From Lactarius indigo (Eukaryota > Basidiomycota > Agaricomycetes > Russulales > Russulaceae): a stretch of DNA of 64,000 nucleotides. How positions within the stretch are numbered: the stretch's first letter is position 1; each line of letters starts with the position of its first letter. The notes beneath the pieces were generated by a model that worked only from the letters and a program-made list of their open reading frames with translations, did no database searches and was not told where the DNA came from. The stretch spans positions 1-64,000 of the forward strand of contig JAFKAC010000028.1 of the NCBI GenBank assembly GCA_025766275.1. The letters run 5' to 3'. Below are positions 39,698 through 50,800 of the stretch, piece by piece. The position numbers and the translations under genes are program-made.

Positions 39698-40878
39698 ATG
39701 CGCTTTCGTGCCACAATCCAGAACGTGCCCACCTTTTATCGTGAGCAAGCCCCCCTTTGACGACCTGTATAAATACCCGCGACGCGTTCACAGGTCTAAT
39801 CCAAACCGTGGAGAAGCTTCAAAAGAAATGCATCATCAACTTCGGCGAGACATCTATGCGTATCATCTGCAACCAAGAAGAGGGAGGCGTTCATGTCTGG
39901 TCGTACGTCGTCATTCACTCAACATTATTTTCCTCTGAATGAACGCCACACCAGAAAGATCCGCGTAGACGCGCTCTTCACCGACTACCGCATCCTCTCC
40001 CACTCCAATAACGAGATCACCCTCAACCTGCCCACCGACGCGTTGTCCACCGCGCTGCGCTCCGCGTCCGCAGAACACACCGGCGCGAACGAGGTCGTCA
40101 TGAAGCTCGCGAAGAAGAAAAACGTCCCCGTCCTGTCCTTCGAGATATTCGGCACGACGCAAATGGGTCGTCAGGTCAAGGTGGCGCACGACGTGCGCAT
40201 AGAGGTGATGAAGCCGGCGGACGCGGCCCTGCTCACGGAGCCGCGGTGCCCAGAACCCGACGTACGTCCCTTTCGTTCCTACTCGAAGGGAAAAGTAGTG
40301 CATACCGAATGAAGTTTCTCGGCTGTAGGTCCAGATCATGCTCCCGCCGCTCACGAAGATACGCAGCGTCGTCGAGCGAATGCGGAATCTCTCAGATGTG
40401 ATAGCCGTGCGCGCCAACTCGTCTGGCTGCCTCCGACTATCTGCCAGCACCGAAGTCGTCAAGGCAGACATTACCTGGAACAATTGCTCACATCCCCGGA
40501 TGGGTGAGCTATTCGTCTATCGAGGTCACCCCTTCTACTGACGACATTTTTGTAGCTGGAGATGACCTGTCGCAGGCTCGTGCTGGCGCGGAAGGCGAGA
40601 GAGGGGAAGAGGACGGAGAACGCGAACGTCCTGATCCGACGCACCTGTTCAGCGTGCTCGTACACGCGCGTAGTCTCTTAAAGTTTCTAAATGCCCATGC
40701 TGTGTCCAAAACGACTATCGCGTGTAAGTAGAGTCTTTCTCGGATCCCTCGGTAACTAACTTTTGAACCCTCAGGCATATGTCAGGGACACTGTCTGATC
40801 CTTTTCGTGTATATCGGGGACTCGGCTGATATTGGCGGGGTCCTCACGTTCTACATCCCCTCCGTGCTCGACGACTGA
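39698..40878 (+). CDS. HUS1: HUS1, 9-1-1 checkpoint clamp subunit
   Basis: Subunit of the Rad9-Rad1-Hus1 clamp that marks damaged DNA for checkpoint kinases in the nucleus. Start MRFRATIQNVPTFYR; the last codon is completed across intron 1, giving RLIQTVEKLQKKCIINFGET. Further exons read SMRIICNQEEGGVHVWSKIR, VDALFTDYRILSHSNNEITL, VVMKLAKKKNVPVLSFEIFG, VAHDVRIEVMKPADAALLTE, VQIMLPPLTKIRSVVERMR, a charged loop, FSVLVHARSLLKFLNAHAVS, and the end ICQGHCLILFVYIG...GGVLTFYIPSVLDD, stop 40876-40878. Five introns, all with acceptable borders. Divergent from GRX4. A decayed second copy lies at 58234-59967. Confidence 0.95.
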
Positions 40879-41760
40879 ATACCCATATGAGTGAAGTGTA
40901 ATTATTACGTTATTATGGCGCGCGCCCTACTCTAACAATGGTGTCGGTTCTCTCGTCTTCAACCTGTCCGCGAGGCAGTCGCTACCCGATCGTGTCAGGG
41001 TCGAAGGGGCTGGCCCGCATTTTGGGTATGTCGATGGTGAAGATATAAAGGTGAGGCAACAGACATATGGCAGCAAAGAATTATGCTCTCGTGCGGATCA
41101 AGAAAGATTTCCATGCCCCCTTGGGAATTACTAAGACCAGCAAGACTTCATGATTAGTTCTAGCACTAACAGGCCGATGATGAAAATTGATCGTAATGTT
41201 GCCGAGTTTGGGTTGTTCCTCTATCGAGAGTTTTTCCTTCTAAAATTTGTCGTGGGTAGTATTAGTGCCCTGGAGGACACCAAAGCCGGGCCCAGTCGGG
41301 CATCATCATTTCGGGATTACACAATCTCGGGGTTCCGTTTTGGGCTTGACGACCCCTCCGCTTTTGTTTGGCTCCCTCGTGGTCCGTGACCAGAGTGGGA
41401 ATGTGGACGTCCACACCCGAGTCCACACCTTCGCTTCTCCACGTCGACGGTGTCCGCCATCTTCGTTGACTCTCGACGGGTTTTCACCCTCGGCAACCCT
41501 CCAAAATTACCCTACGTACTGCATTTACGAGGAGTTCACAATGGCCCGATCGCAATTGCGCTCTAGGCGTTTGCTGTATCCCTGGCTGTATCGTCGTGAC
41601 ACGTGAGACTCGTGAGTTGGTCCAGACCTTCGGTCTCGTGACCTTCCTTAGGCCGCAGCGGCGCTGAAGGGGCTAAACAAGGGCTGTACTACCCCGTCGC
41701 ATACACCGTGAACACTTGCAACTTCCAGGAATTCCAATACCGTGACGCTAACCCTCTCAA
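40879..41760. other. spacer duplicated downstream of the HUS1 pseudogene
   Basis: Between HUS1 and NLR gene 2. Parts (for example 40945-41030 and 41240-41350) are recognisably similar to 60120-60330, downstream of the second HUS1 copy, so this spacer belongs to the duplicated block. No gene seen. A short hairpin at about 41619-41632 is described separately. Confidence 0.6.
41617..41633. promoter_or_regulatory. short inverted repeat upstream of NLR gene 2
   Basis: AGACC-TTC-GGTCT followed by CGTGACCTTC, about 130 bp upstream of the NLR 2 start. The same motif, one base pair longer, lies about 135 bp upstream of NLR 3. Role unknown; a shared promoter or leader element is an inference. Confidence 0.4.
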
Positions 41761-44700
41761 ATGTCTAACTTTCAATCCATTCTCGATGCCGTGGACAAAT
41801 ACGCTGAGCAGACCGGCATAAATCTAAAGGACAATCCGATCGCCGAGAAGATCAGCGACTGTGACTCTCCTGGCGCAGTCCTCCTCCTACTTCAAGAGAA
41901 CATCAAGGCATTCACAGACTATCGCGACAAAAATCGGAAGTTTATCGATTGCCTCAGCCCGGTGGTACAATTCGTTCATGCCTTCTCTGCAGTTCTTGGT
42001 GAGGGAGCGCGTCTGGTGAGCCGCGAAAACCTGCCACTTTGCTATCTATTCCTTTTTTACTCTTTCCCAACAAGGTACCGTTCCAACCCGCAAAACTGAT
42101 CTTTGTCGGCATCGATGTCCTCTTCACCGTGCGTCATTTCAAGTTCCTTTTTTATTGACCGACTCAATTTGATATCCGACTAATCTCAGGCGGCTGATGG
42201 AGTCAGTGCGAGCTATGATGCCCTCCTTGAACTCTTCGAGTCCATCGGAAACTTCCTCAAACGCCTCCATATCTATGCCGAGATCCCTTTGGACCCTTTG
42301 ATGAGGGATATAGTAGCGAAGATAATGGTCGAGTTGATTTCGATACTTGCCCTAGCAAAGAAACACATCCATCGAGGACGACTCAGTAAGCGGATTCATT
42401 CTATAACTATCGGCTACAACATCTGAACGCGTTTCAGAGCAATTCGCAAAGAAGTTGATGGGGGATAGCGAGATCGAGGGCATACTGAAGAGATTGGACA
42501 GACTCACGCAGGAAGAGGCCCGCATGACGGTGACGCAGACTTTGGCTGTCGTTCACGGTCTCTTGAACAATATGAAGGTGGTCATGGACGGTGAGTCAAG
42601 CCGTGTAATGACTTCAAAGCATCTGATTAGACTGTTCTCTGTATAGGTGGCGAGGCGTCAACGAGTGCAATCCACCAGACTTTGGGTACGTTTTGTCATT
42701 ATACGCGAGTCAGCTTTCTCTGGTCTGATGGGGACTACTAGTTACAATGCAAGAGGTTGCGAATGAGATTAACAAAATGAAGCGTGCGTCGTCTCGCCCG
42801 TTCTTGGAGCTGTGAGGTGAACCGCCCCTTCAGGAAACCAGTTACAAAAGGATGCTAGAAACTGGGTCACACCTCCAGACCCGTCTCAAAATCACGTCAT
42901 CGCACGAAGGATCCACTCTGGTGAATCCGCAGCGTGGTTTACCCGCGGCGCCACCTTCGACAAGTGGAACCTGATGGGCGGCCTTCTGTGGATACATGGT
43001 AAACGTGCGTAGTTTCCATGCCTCCCCAGATATCTTTTTCGGCCCGTTGATGGAAGTTCGTGAATGTAGCGGGATCGGGGAAGAGCATCTTATGGTAGGC
43101 GCCGCATGGCCCGAATCTCCCGTCTAATTATATTCGTCTTGACGCCTGTCCACCAGTTCCAGCATCATTGAACAGGCCACTGTGCTGCGCGATCAGGGAC
43201 TGGGCCTGGTGGCTTATTATTACTTCGACTTTAGAGATACCGCAAAGCAAGACGTCCGTGGCTTACTGTCCTCCCTCATCGTACAACTCTCTGCCAATTC
43301 GGATCTTTACTACGACGTCCTTTCTCACCTGTATTCCGAGCATGACGGCGGATTGCGCTTGCCCAATGATGACGCACTCACGCAATGCCTGAAGGACATG
43401 CTCGAACTGCCAGGACTGCCTCCGATCTATATTATCATCGATGCTCTCGACGAGTGCCCCGACACGTCTGGGGCGCCATCTCCACGCGAACTCGTGCTCG
43501 ACCTTTTAGGGGACCTTGTCGAGTTACAACTTTCGAATCTTCGGATCTGCGTCACGAGTCGTCCCGAGGCGGATATCCAAGATGCGCTTGGGCCGTTTGT
43601 ATCTCATCCTGTCTCTCTTCACGACGAAGCTGGACAAAAGCAGGATATCATGGACTACATCAGTTCTTTTGTCCATTCAGATAGAAAAATGCGAAAATGG
43701 AGAGCGGAAGATAGGCAATTGGTCATCGATACACTCACCCAGAGGGCCGACGGAATGTAAGTAATCATTATTACGGTACTACAACCATTTTTTGATTTCA
43801 TCACAGGTTTAGATGGGTTTATTGCCAAATAGAAGCGCTGCGACGGTGTTTCCCTCCAGCATTACGGCGTGCTCTCGAGGAATTGCCCGAGACCCTGGAC
43901 TCAACATACGAGCGGATCTTGCTAGGCATCGAGAAGGCTAAACAGGAATATGCCTACCGCCTTTTGAAGTGCATCGCGGTCTCCATTCGCCCACTTCGCG
44001 TTGAGGAACTCGCAGAAGTACTTGCCGTTAAACCCAACGCCGGAGAGGACTCAGAATATCATTCTGAGTGGCGCCCCGAGGATGCACATCAAGCAGTGTT
44101 GTCTGCGTGTTCCAGTTTGATCATGATCTCCAATATCGATGGCTCGTCGATCGTACAGTTTTCACACTTCTCGGTGAAAGAGTTCCTGATGTCCTCCCGC
44201 CTTTCAAACGCAGCGGAGCATCTTTCCGTTTATCACATCCTCCCTCATTCCGCCCACTCGATTCTTGCCCGCACCTGCCTCAGCGTCCTGCTCAATCTTG
44301 GTGACCAAGTTGACAAAAGCGCAATAGAAAAACGACCATTCGCGATCTATGCGGCCCGGTACTGGGTCGACCATGGCAAATTCGAAGGCGTATCGTCGGG
44401 GATCCAAGATCTGATGGAACGTCTGTTTGACCCAACCAGACCCTACTTTGCGACATGGGTCTGGACATACGACGTTGACCGTCCTTGGAAGGGACCGATG
44501 GCGACAGTACGCCCAACGCAACCAGAGGCCGAGCCATTATACTATGCAGCACTATGCGGTTTCCGCAGCCTCACAGAACACCTCATTATTGCGCATGCGA
44601 TGGATGTTAACGCTATCGGCGGGAACTTCGGCTCTCCGCTGCATGCGGCATTCATCAAGGGAGAGACCGAGATTGCTCTGGCATTACTTCAGTTTGGCGC

Positions 44701-46693
44701 GAATATAAATGCTCTAGATGGCGCGGGCTGGAGTTCATTACATAGAGCGGCAATAGGTGGTCATCGTGTCGTCACAAAATTGTTACTTGAACACCAAGCG
44801 GATGTTAACATCCAGACAGCCGGCAGGCGCATGACCCCGTTGTTCTTGGCGGCGGAGAGTGGGCAACTGGATGTTTGTCGGCTTCTGCTCAAGCACGGGG
44901 CAGATGTAGCGTTCGCAGATATCAATGGGTTGACTCCTTTACACATGGCATGCCGGCGTGGACACTTCGATATCGTTCAAGAATTGCTTGACCACGGAGC
45001 CGATCCAAATGCGCAGCAACTCGAAGCAGACCATTGGCCTCCATTGCACTTGGCATCGCTCGCAGGATATCTCGAGATTGTCCAATTACTAGTCAGACAT
45101 GATGCAGCACTTGAAAAGACGAATCTGCACCAAGGAACCCCATTACATATGGCGTCCCGTTTCGGGAATGTCGAAGTCGCCCTCTTCTTAATCGAGCAAG
45201 GCGTAGATACGATGTCCAAAGATAAGTGGGGTCACACTCCATTGCACGACGCATCATGGTACGGAAGTCTCGACCTCGTGGAGATATTTCTTAAAGGCGG
45301 TGTGGACGTCAACGTGCGAAATGCAGCCGGGGAGACTCCCTTGAAAGTTGCATCGGGCAATGGCAAGCATGAAGTTGTTCGCTGCCTAATCGAGCGCGGA
45401 GCGGATATTAACTGCCGCGACAAGCGAGGGTGGACCCCTCTACACGCAGCCGCACGAAATGGGCATCTCGACATCGTGAAGCTTTTACTCGACTTTGGGA
45501 CCGACATCCACGTCCGGACGGGGGATCACCACACCCCGTCGATCCTAGTATTAGTGGGCGGACACACGGCGGTATCACGCTCTCTGATCGAGCACCTAGC
45601 CGACGTTAATGCAACCAGAGAGGGGGGCTGGACGTCGCTGCATTTAGCATCACGAGAGGGCCATGTGGACATCGTTCGGCTGTTACTTGACCATGGGGCA
45701 CATGTATATGTCGAGGGTCCCGATCTCCGGGCTCCACTCCATCTCGCATCAGCTAATGGACACCTCAGCGTTGCAGAGTTGCTAATCGAGCGCGGTGCAG
45801 AGGTCGACGTGCGGACTGAGGACCACAAGACCCCATTGGACCTGGCATCGGGAAATGGGGAACTCGAGGTTGCGCGCCTGTTAGTCAAGTGCGGCTCAAA
45901 TGTTAATTCACAGGACAGGGAGGGCTGGACGCCATCACACTCAGCGGCACGGAATGGGCATCTCAGTATCGTGGAGCTACTCCTCGATTCCGGAGCGGAT
46001 ATTAGAATGCGGAATAGCAGTGAACAAACACCGATAGATGTCGCGCATGAAAACCGGAAACGCGACTTTACGAGCTTCCTAGCAAGGCATTTGGGAGACC
46101 TACAATCCCCGAACACGGAGAGCTCGACCCCACCGGAAGAAGAGCCACAAATCAACACTCCCGAGAATGTGGAGCCACAAGCGTACATCGATGACTCAAC
46201 TGACGATGAAGAGAACAATTCATTGCATAGGGCCATAGAAAACGGACACATTGGCATGGTCCAGAGACTTCTCGATCGTGGTGCAGATGTCGACGAAAGG
46301 GACTCCAGTCTCCAGTCTCCATTGAAAGTAGCATCGGGGGAAGGGAAACTTGAAATTGCGAGGACATTAATCAAATATGGGGCGGATGTGGACTCTCGAA
46401 GCAACAAAGGTTGGACTCCGTTACACACGGCAGCAGAGAATGGGCACATCGACATTGTGAGGTTGTTACTCGACAACGGTGCTGATATAAACGCCACTCA
46501 GCGGGGTAATGCCACTGCATTGCACATCGCATCGGGCGAAGGTCATTTTGAGATTGTACGACTGCTCCTTGAACAAGGAGCGAATACACAAATACGGTCT
46601 GTGTATGGCAGGACACCATTTCGACATGCAGTAGCAAATGGAAACCGGAAGATTGCGCAGTTGTTGTCGGAGTATGACATCGGTGGGGTATAG
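41761..46693 (+). CDS. NLR-like STAND protein 2: helical N-terminus, NACHT, about 20 ankyrin repeats
   Basis: Paralogue of the NLR gene at 33.2-37.7 kb with the same intron plan. Start MSNFQSILDAVDKY at 41761. N-terminal blocks: YAEQTGINLKDNP, NRKFIDCLSPVVQFVHAF, VPFQPAKLIFVGIDVLFT, GVSASYDALLELFESIGNF, MGDSEIEGILKRLDRL. Linker TPPDPSQNHVIARRIHSGES, WFTRGATFDKWNLMG, then Walker A AGSGKSILC near 43076-43105 and Walker B IYIIIDALDECP near 43430. After FRWVYCQIEALRRC and SIRPLRVEELAEVL comes a roughly 740-residue array of about 20 ankyrin repeats; an acidic, Pro-rich linker (about 46100-46220) separates the last five. Ends YDIGGV-stop. It has about four more repeats than its first paralogue. Probably a cytosolic sensor; ligand unknown. 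Confidence 0.92.
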
Positions 46694-47337
46694 GGATGGA
46701 GGGAACGAAGGATCAATGCAGTATAGGTTTGGATGTATGGCCTTTGGTAGTTGTACGCTATTTGTAATGTCGTCAGTACTGTAATCGGAGTCGCTACTCG
46801 TTTGTATGTTACCAACCGATTGCCAACACAGTAGGAGTCGGCTGCGGGACCGCGGCACGGTCCGAGAGACAAGGTACAGTGATAGTACAAGATGGGATAT
46901 CGTTCCGAATCGTGGCGCAGTTAAGGACGGATCATGCTCGATCATACGATTACAATTCTCGAGAGCGCTGGCTAAAAGCGAATTTCAACTTGCTCAAATC
47001 GAGATTGGATGTTTCAAGACTAGATTTGTCCACCGAGATCGTTTCGTGGTATCTTCACCAACGCATTACAGCTTTCGTCCTGACCACGGCCGTGTTTCGA
47101 TGGACTTCCACCTCAGTATCTCTCTAGGGACTCTTTATACTCCATAACTCGCCCACAGCATGTAACTGCCACCTTTACCACCGTTCCCGTGCGTGCATCT
47201 GCACCACAATGGAAGACTCGAAGTACCCACTATCCCTCACTGTTGTCCCCCCTTGAAGTCTTCGTCCACTCCCCGTGTCTGATCAGCGTCATTTCTGGTC
47301 TCCGGACCTTGACGTCGAAGAGAGTATATAAACGACA
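46694..47337. other. spacer before the retrotransposon, no gene recognised
   Basis: About 640 bp between the NLR 2 stop and the left target-site duplicate of the chromovirus. Short frames only. Confidence 0.4.
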
Positions 47338-47342
47338 TAAAC
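47338..47342. repeat. target-site duplication TAAAC (left)
   Basis: Five bases directly left of the LTR; identical to 55160-55164. Five-base duplications are the norm for Ty3/gypsy integrases. Confidence 0.9.
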
Positions 47343-47853
47343 TGTTACGCTCCACCGGCGTCAGTCCGACTTGGACTTGTGAAAGGCGTAATCGACTTAG
47401 CGAAAGTTAGGCGAATGGGGAACGCATGTCAACCCAACGCAAGCTGAACAGGGGCTCTCTGGCACACACTGCGGCAAAAGGAATAAGAGGAAGTATCCTT
47501 GGTAGATACAAGCGGAGGCACGCTTAGTCTCTAAGAACTAAGGCAGACAGGAGACGAATCAGATGGTGGATTGAAGAAGACCAAGATGGGGACTCTTGGT
47601 CTTCCGAGTCGACTACTTATACAGATACACGCGGGCTTTAAAGCGCCGCTCGAATGGTACGTAACCAATAGCGTAACTAGCTCGAACCCTAGTACCGCTA
47701 TCCTAGGAATGAGTCATACATGAGTCACAATCACATGTAAACTACTATGCTGACTGATACGAAGTAAGAGTCCATGACTAATGCTAATACCGGACCATAG
47801 TCATAACCAGTCATGAGTCGTGTGTAATGAGTCATCAAGTCCGTACCGTAACA
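47343..47853 (-). repeat. 3' LTR of the chromovirus
   Basis: 511 bp, bounded by TGTTAC and GTAACA. Same length as the right LTR, with five substitutions between them by direct reading. Confidence 0.95.
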
Positions 47854-47856
47854 TCA

Positions 47857-47866
47857 CCCCCTTTTC
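47857..47866 (-). other. polypurine tract
   Basis: On the minus strand GAAAAGGGGG, then TGA and the 3' LTR. It is the expected primer for plus-strand DNA synthesis in reverse transcription. Confidence 0.8.
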
Positions 47867-47885
47867 AGGAGTGAGGCCCACCTCA

Positions 47886-50800
47886 CTAATCCGCTACCGA
47901 TTCCTTCCTCATTCGTTCTGCTTCGTCCTCCATCCTTGCCAATATGTTAGCACGTTCCAACCGATAAAGACTGTCCTTTTTGTCCATGGTTACCATCTCC
48001 CTCTCCATCTGCAATTGCCATATCCGCTTCTCCAGTTGGTCTTCGGCGAAGGCGAACTGTCGGAACCGCCACAGTTCTTGAGTGAGGGTGACATCCCCAA
48101 TGCGCATAAGCAGCAAGTCAGTGGGGTGTCGGTCGCGGAGCATGAAATACTCCTCGTGGGGGATGAAGGCGCGATTATTCTTTGGGAGGTGAGGAGTCGC
48201 GTAGAGGGGTTTGCTGTAAAGGAAACCAGACCCCGGGGCTAGTCCGAGTACGAAGGGGTCTCCTCCGCGGATAACCTGTACGTGGGATGCTTGTACCGTT
48301 GGTCCGTTGGGGAGCTTGATCAGGAACGGAATGTAATCGGGTCCTCGATTGACCCGGAACCCTTCAGGGACGACGGCCCTGGTTGCTGGGTCTCGTTCGC
48401 CCATTGGTGTATAACGAGCCGCTTGTGCCATGGCGACTCGTCCTTGGTGTAAAGGCCCCCCCGCTGCGTCGACGAGGAAGGGAGTGGCGGCTGGATCTTC
48501 AGTGTAGAATTCATGGTTAAGGAATGTGTGCCTGATGGGGTAGTGGTCTCCAAGCTCGTCTTCATCCTCATCTTCGTCCAATACTCCCTCCGCTCTTTCA
48601 TCATTCGGCGTCGGCAGGCGGCGATATGCAGTTGCTCCTGCTGCCACCGCCCCGCCGTCTCTTTCCATTCTTGCTTGTACTTCTGCATAGCGTCGGGTGG
48701 TTTCACCGCGCGGGAGAGCTGCTTGAAGCTGAAAAAGCTCGTCTTCTGTGAGGAAGGCTTCGGGCTCACCGGTGTCGGGGTTTGTGAGGGCGTACATTGG
48801 CGGAGGTGCTGGTTGAGTTGTTGCTGGATCGTCGTCGAGAGTTCCCTGTACGGGCACAGGGAATCGTTGCAGTGTCTGGTGCAGTTCTTCACCAGTGATA
48901 GGGCCGTCTTCCTCATGCTGCACGGAGGGACGGCCTCCTCCCGTAGTTCTAGTGGCTGCGGCGTCGTTGGTGGAGTCGGGGTCGACAAGTGTGGTTGTGG
49001 AATTGTTGATGAGGGTAGAGAGGAGTGCGAGCTGGTCATTGCGTCGAGTGGAGGACATGGAGTGAATGGGAGATGGGGACTTATCACGACAGGAGGCTAC
49101 CCTTATATGCGTTTCTCTGTCGGGGTTAGAATGTTTGAAGTCCCAAACGGCTTCGTCGGCAAATACGTCATCCTTATCTATCCACTGATTGTCTGAGTCC
49201 AGATAACCCTTCCATTTGACAAGATATTGAAGCCGACGTCTTCTGCCGAATTGCCGGGAGTCTAGAATCTTCTCGACTTCGTATTCTTCTTCGTTATCGA
49301 CCAAATCAGGTGGTGGGCGCTGATAGTTTGGTCCGTGCGTGGGTGTTTCACGATAAGGCGTGAGAAGATCTATGTGGAACACGTCATGGATGCTCCACTG
49401 CGTGGGAAGCTCGAGTCGATAATTGACAGGGGACATCACCTGGATGACCTTAAATGGCCCGTGTCGTTTAGCCGCTAGTTTTGCGGTTGGCTGATGGGTG
49501 CGTAAGTGGCGTCCTTCTAGCCACACGAGGTCTCCTTCTTTGAATTTGGGCATATCTTTGTGTTTGACCCATGACTGCTGCGCCCGGAGCATGCAGGAGA
49601 AAGCGCGCTGTCGCGCTTGTTTAAATTGGTCTAGTCTTAATGACACCTGCGGGATAGGGGAAGGTCTATCGGTCCAATCAGCGCGAGGGTTGAACCCGGA
49701 TAAGAGAAAGAAGGGAGACTCCCGTGTGGTCTCGTTAGGCCAATTGTTGTGCGTGAATTCTGCCATAGGCAGATAGCGGACCCAGTCGTCTTGCCGCTCA
49801 TTTACCCAGAAGCAGAGATATTGCTCCAGCCATTGATTCGTTCGCTCCGATTGGCCGTCCATTCTGGGGTGATAAGCGGTTGAGATGTTTTGACTGATGC
49901 CAAGGATTTTACATATCTCCCGCATGAACTTTGATGCAAAGCGGGGATCTCGGTCACTGATAACGCGCAGGGGGAGTCCAAATCGTGGGAAAACATGAGA
50001 GACGTACAGGGCAGCCGTTCCCTCGGCTGTTATCTCTTCGTTACAAGGGATGAAGATAGCAGCTTTGGTGCAATCATGATCCGTCACCGTGAGAATGGAA
50101 TCGTAACCGCGAGAGACAGGGAGCTTGGTAATGAAGTCTACTGCGATGGTCTCGAATGGCAAGGCTTCCGGTTTAGGGTAGATGGGTTGTAGGGGTGCTC
50201 TGATTGGTCGGAGGTTGACTTTGTGTCGCTGACATTCCGCACAACCTTTGACATAGTCCGTGACATCGTTCTTCATTTGTGGCCACCAGTAATGGCGTTC
50301 AGTAAGTTGGAGAGTACGTTTGATACCAGGATGGCCATAGACGGGAGAGTCGTGATGAGCAGCGATAATAGTACGCTTGTCATGGATGCCACCCGTGACT
50401 ACTTGTCGTCCGTCCTTGTACCATGTTCCTTCGATGTCCTTTAGCTTGTGAGCGTCAACCCAGGGTTTCAACTTAGCTGTGTCTTGTTCGTAAATGGGAT
50501 GTTCTGGCGTCATCTCCACCGGTAGGATCTCGGGTCTCCAGTGGGGGTGCCGCGGTTCTTCTAGTGTGGTGGCACGCACGAAGACACTTTCTGGTAGCAC
50601 TATTGTGCCTTCGTTGTCGTTTTCTCCTTGATCGTAATCTGGTCTTCGGGATAATGCATCGGCGCGTCCATTGGAGGTACCTTTGATGTGGTGAATTTCG
50701 AAGTCGTATTCCGAGAGTTCGAGTACTTCCCTGGCTACACGTCTGCTGATCTTTTGTGGAGACCTCCAGTATTGTAAATTAAGGTGATCGGAGAATACTT

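Noticed and set aside
45526..46497. Long minus-strand open frame (323 codons) opposite the NLR 2 ankyrin array
   Set aside because: It is the antisense shadow of ankyrin repeats, repetitive in the same period, with no features of its own. Similar antisense frames lie over pol and gag.
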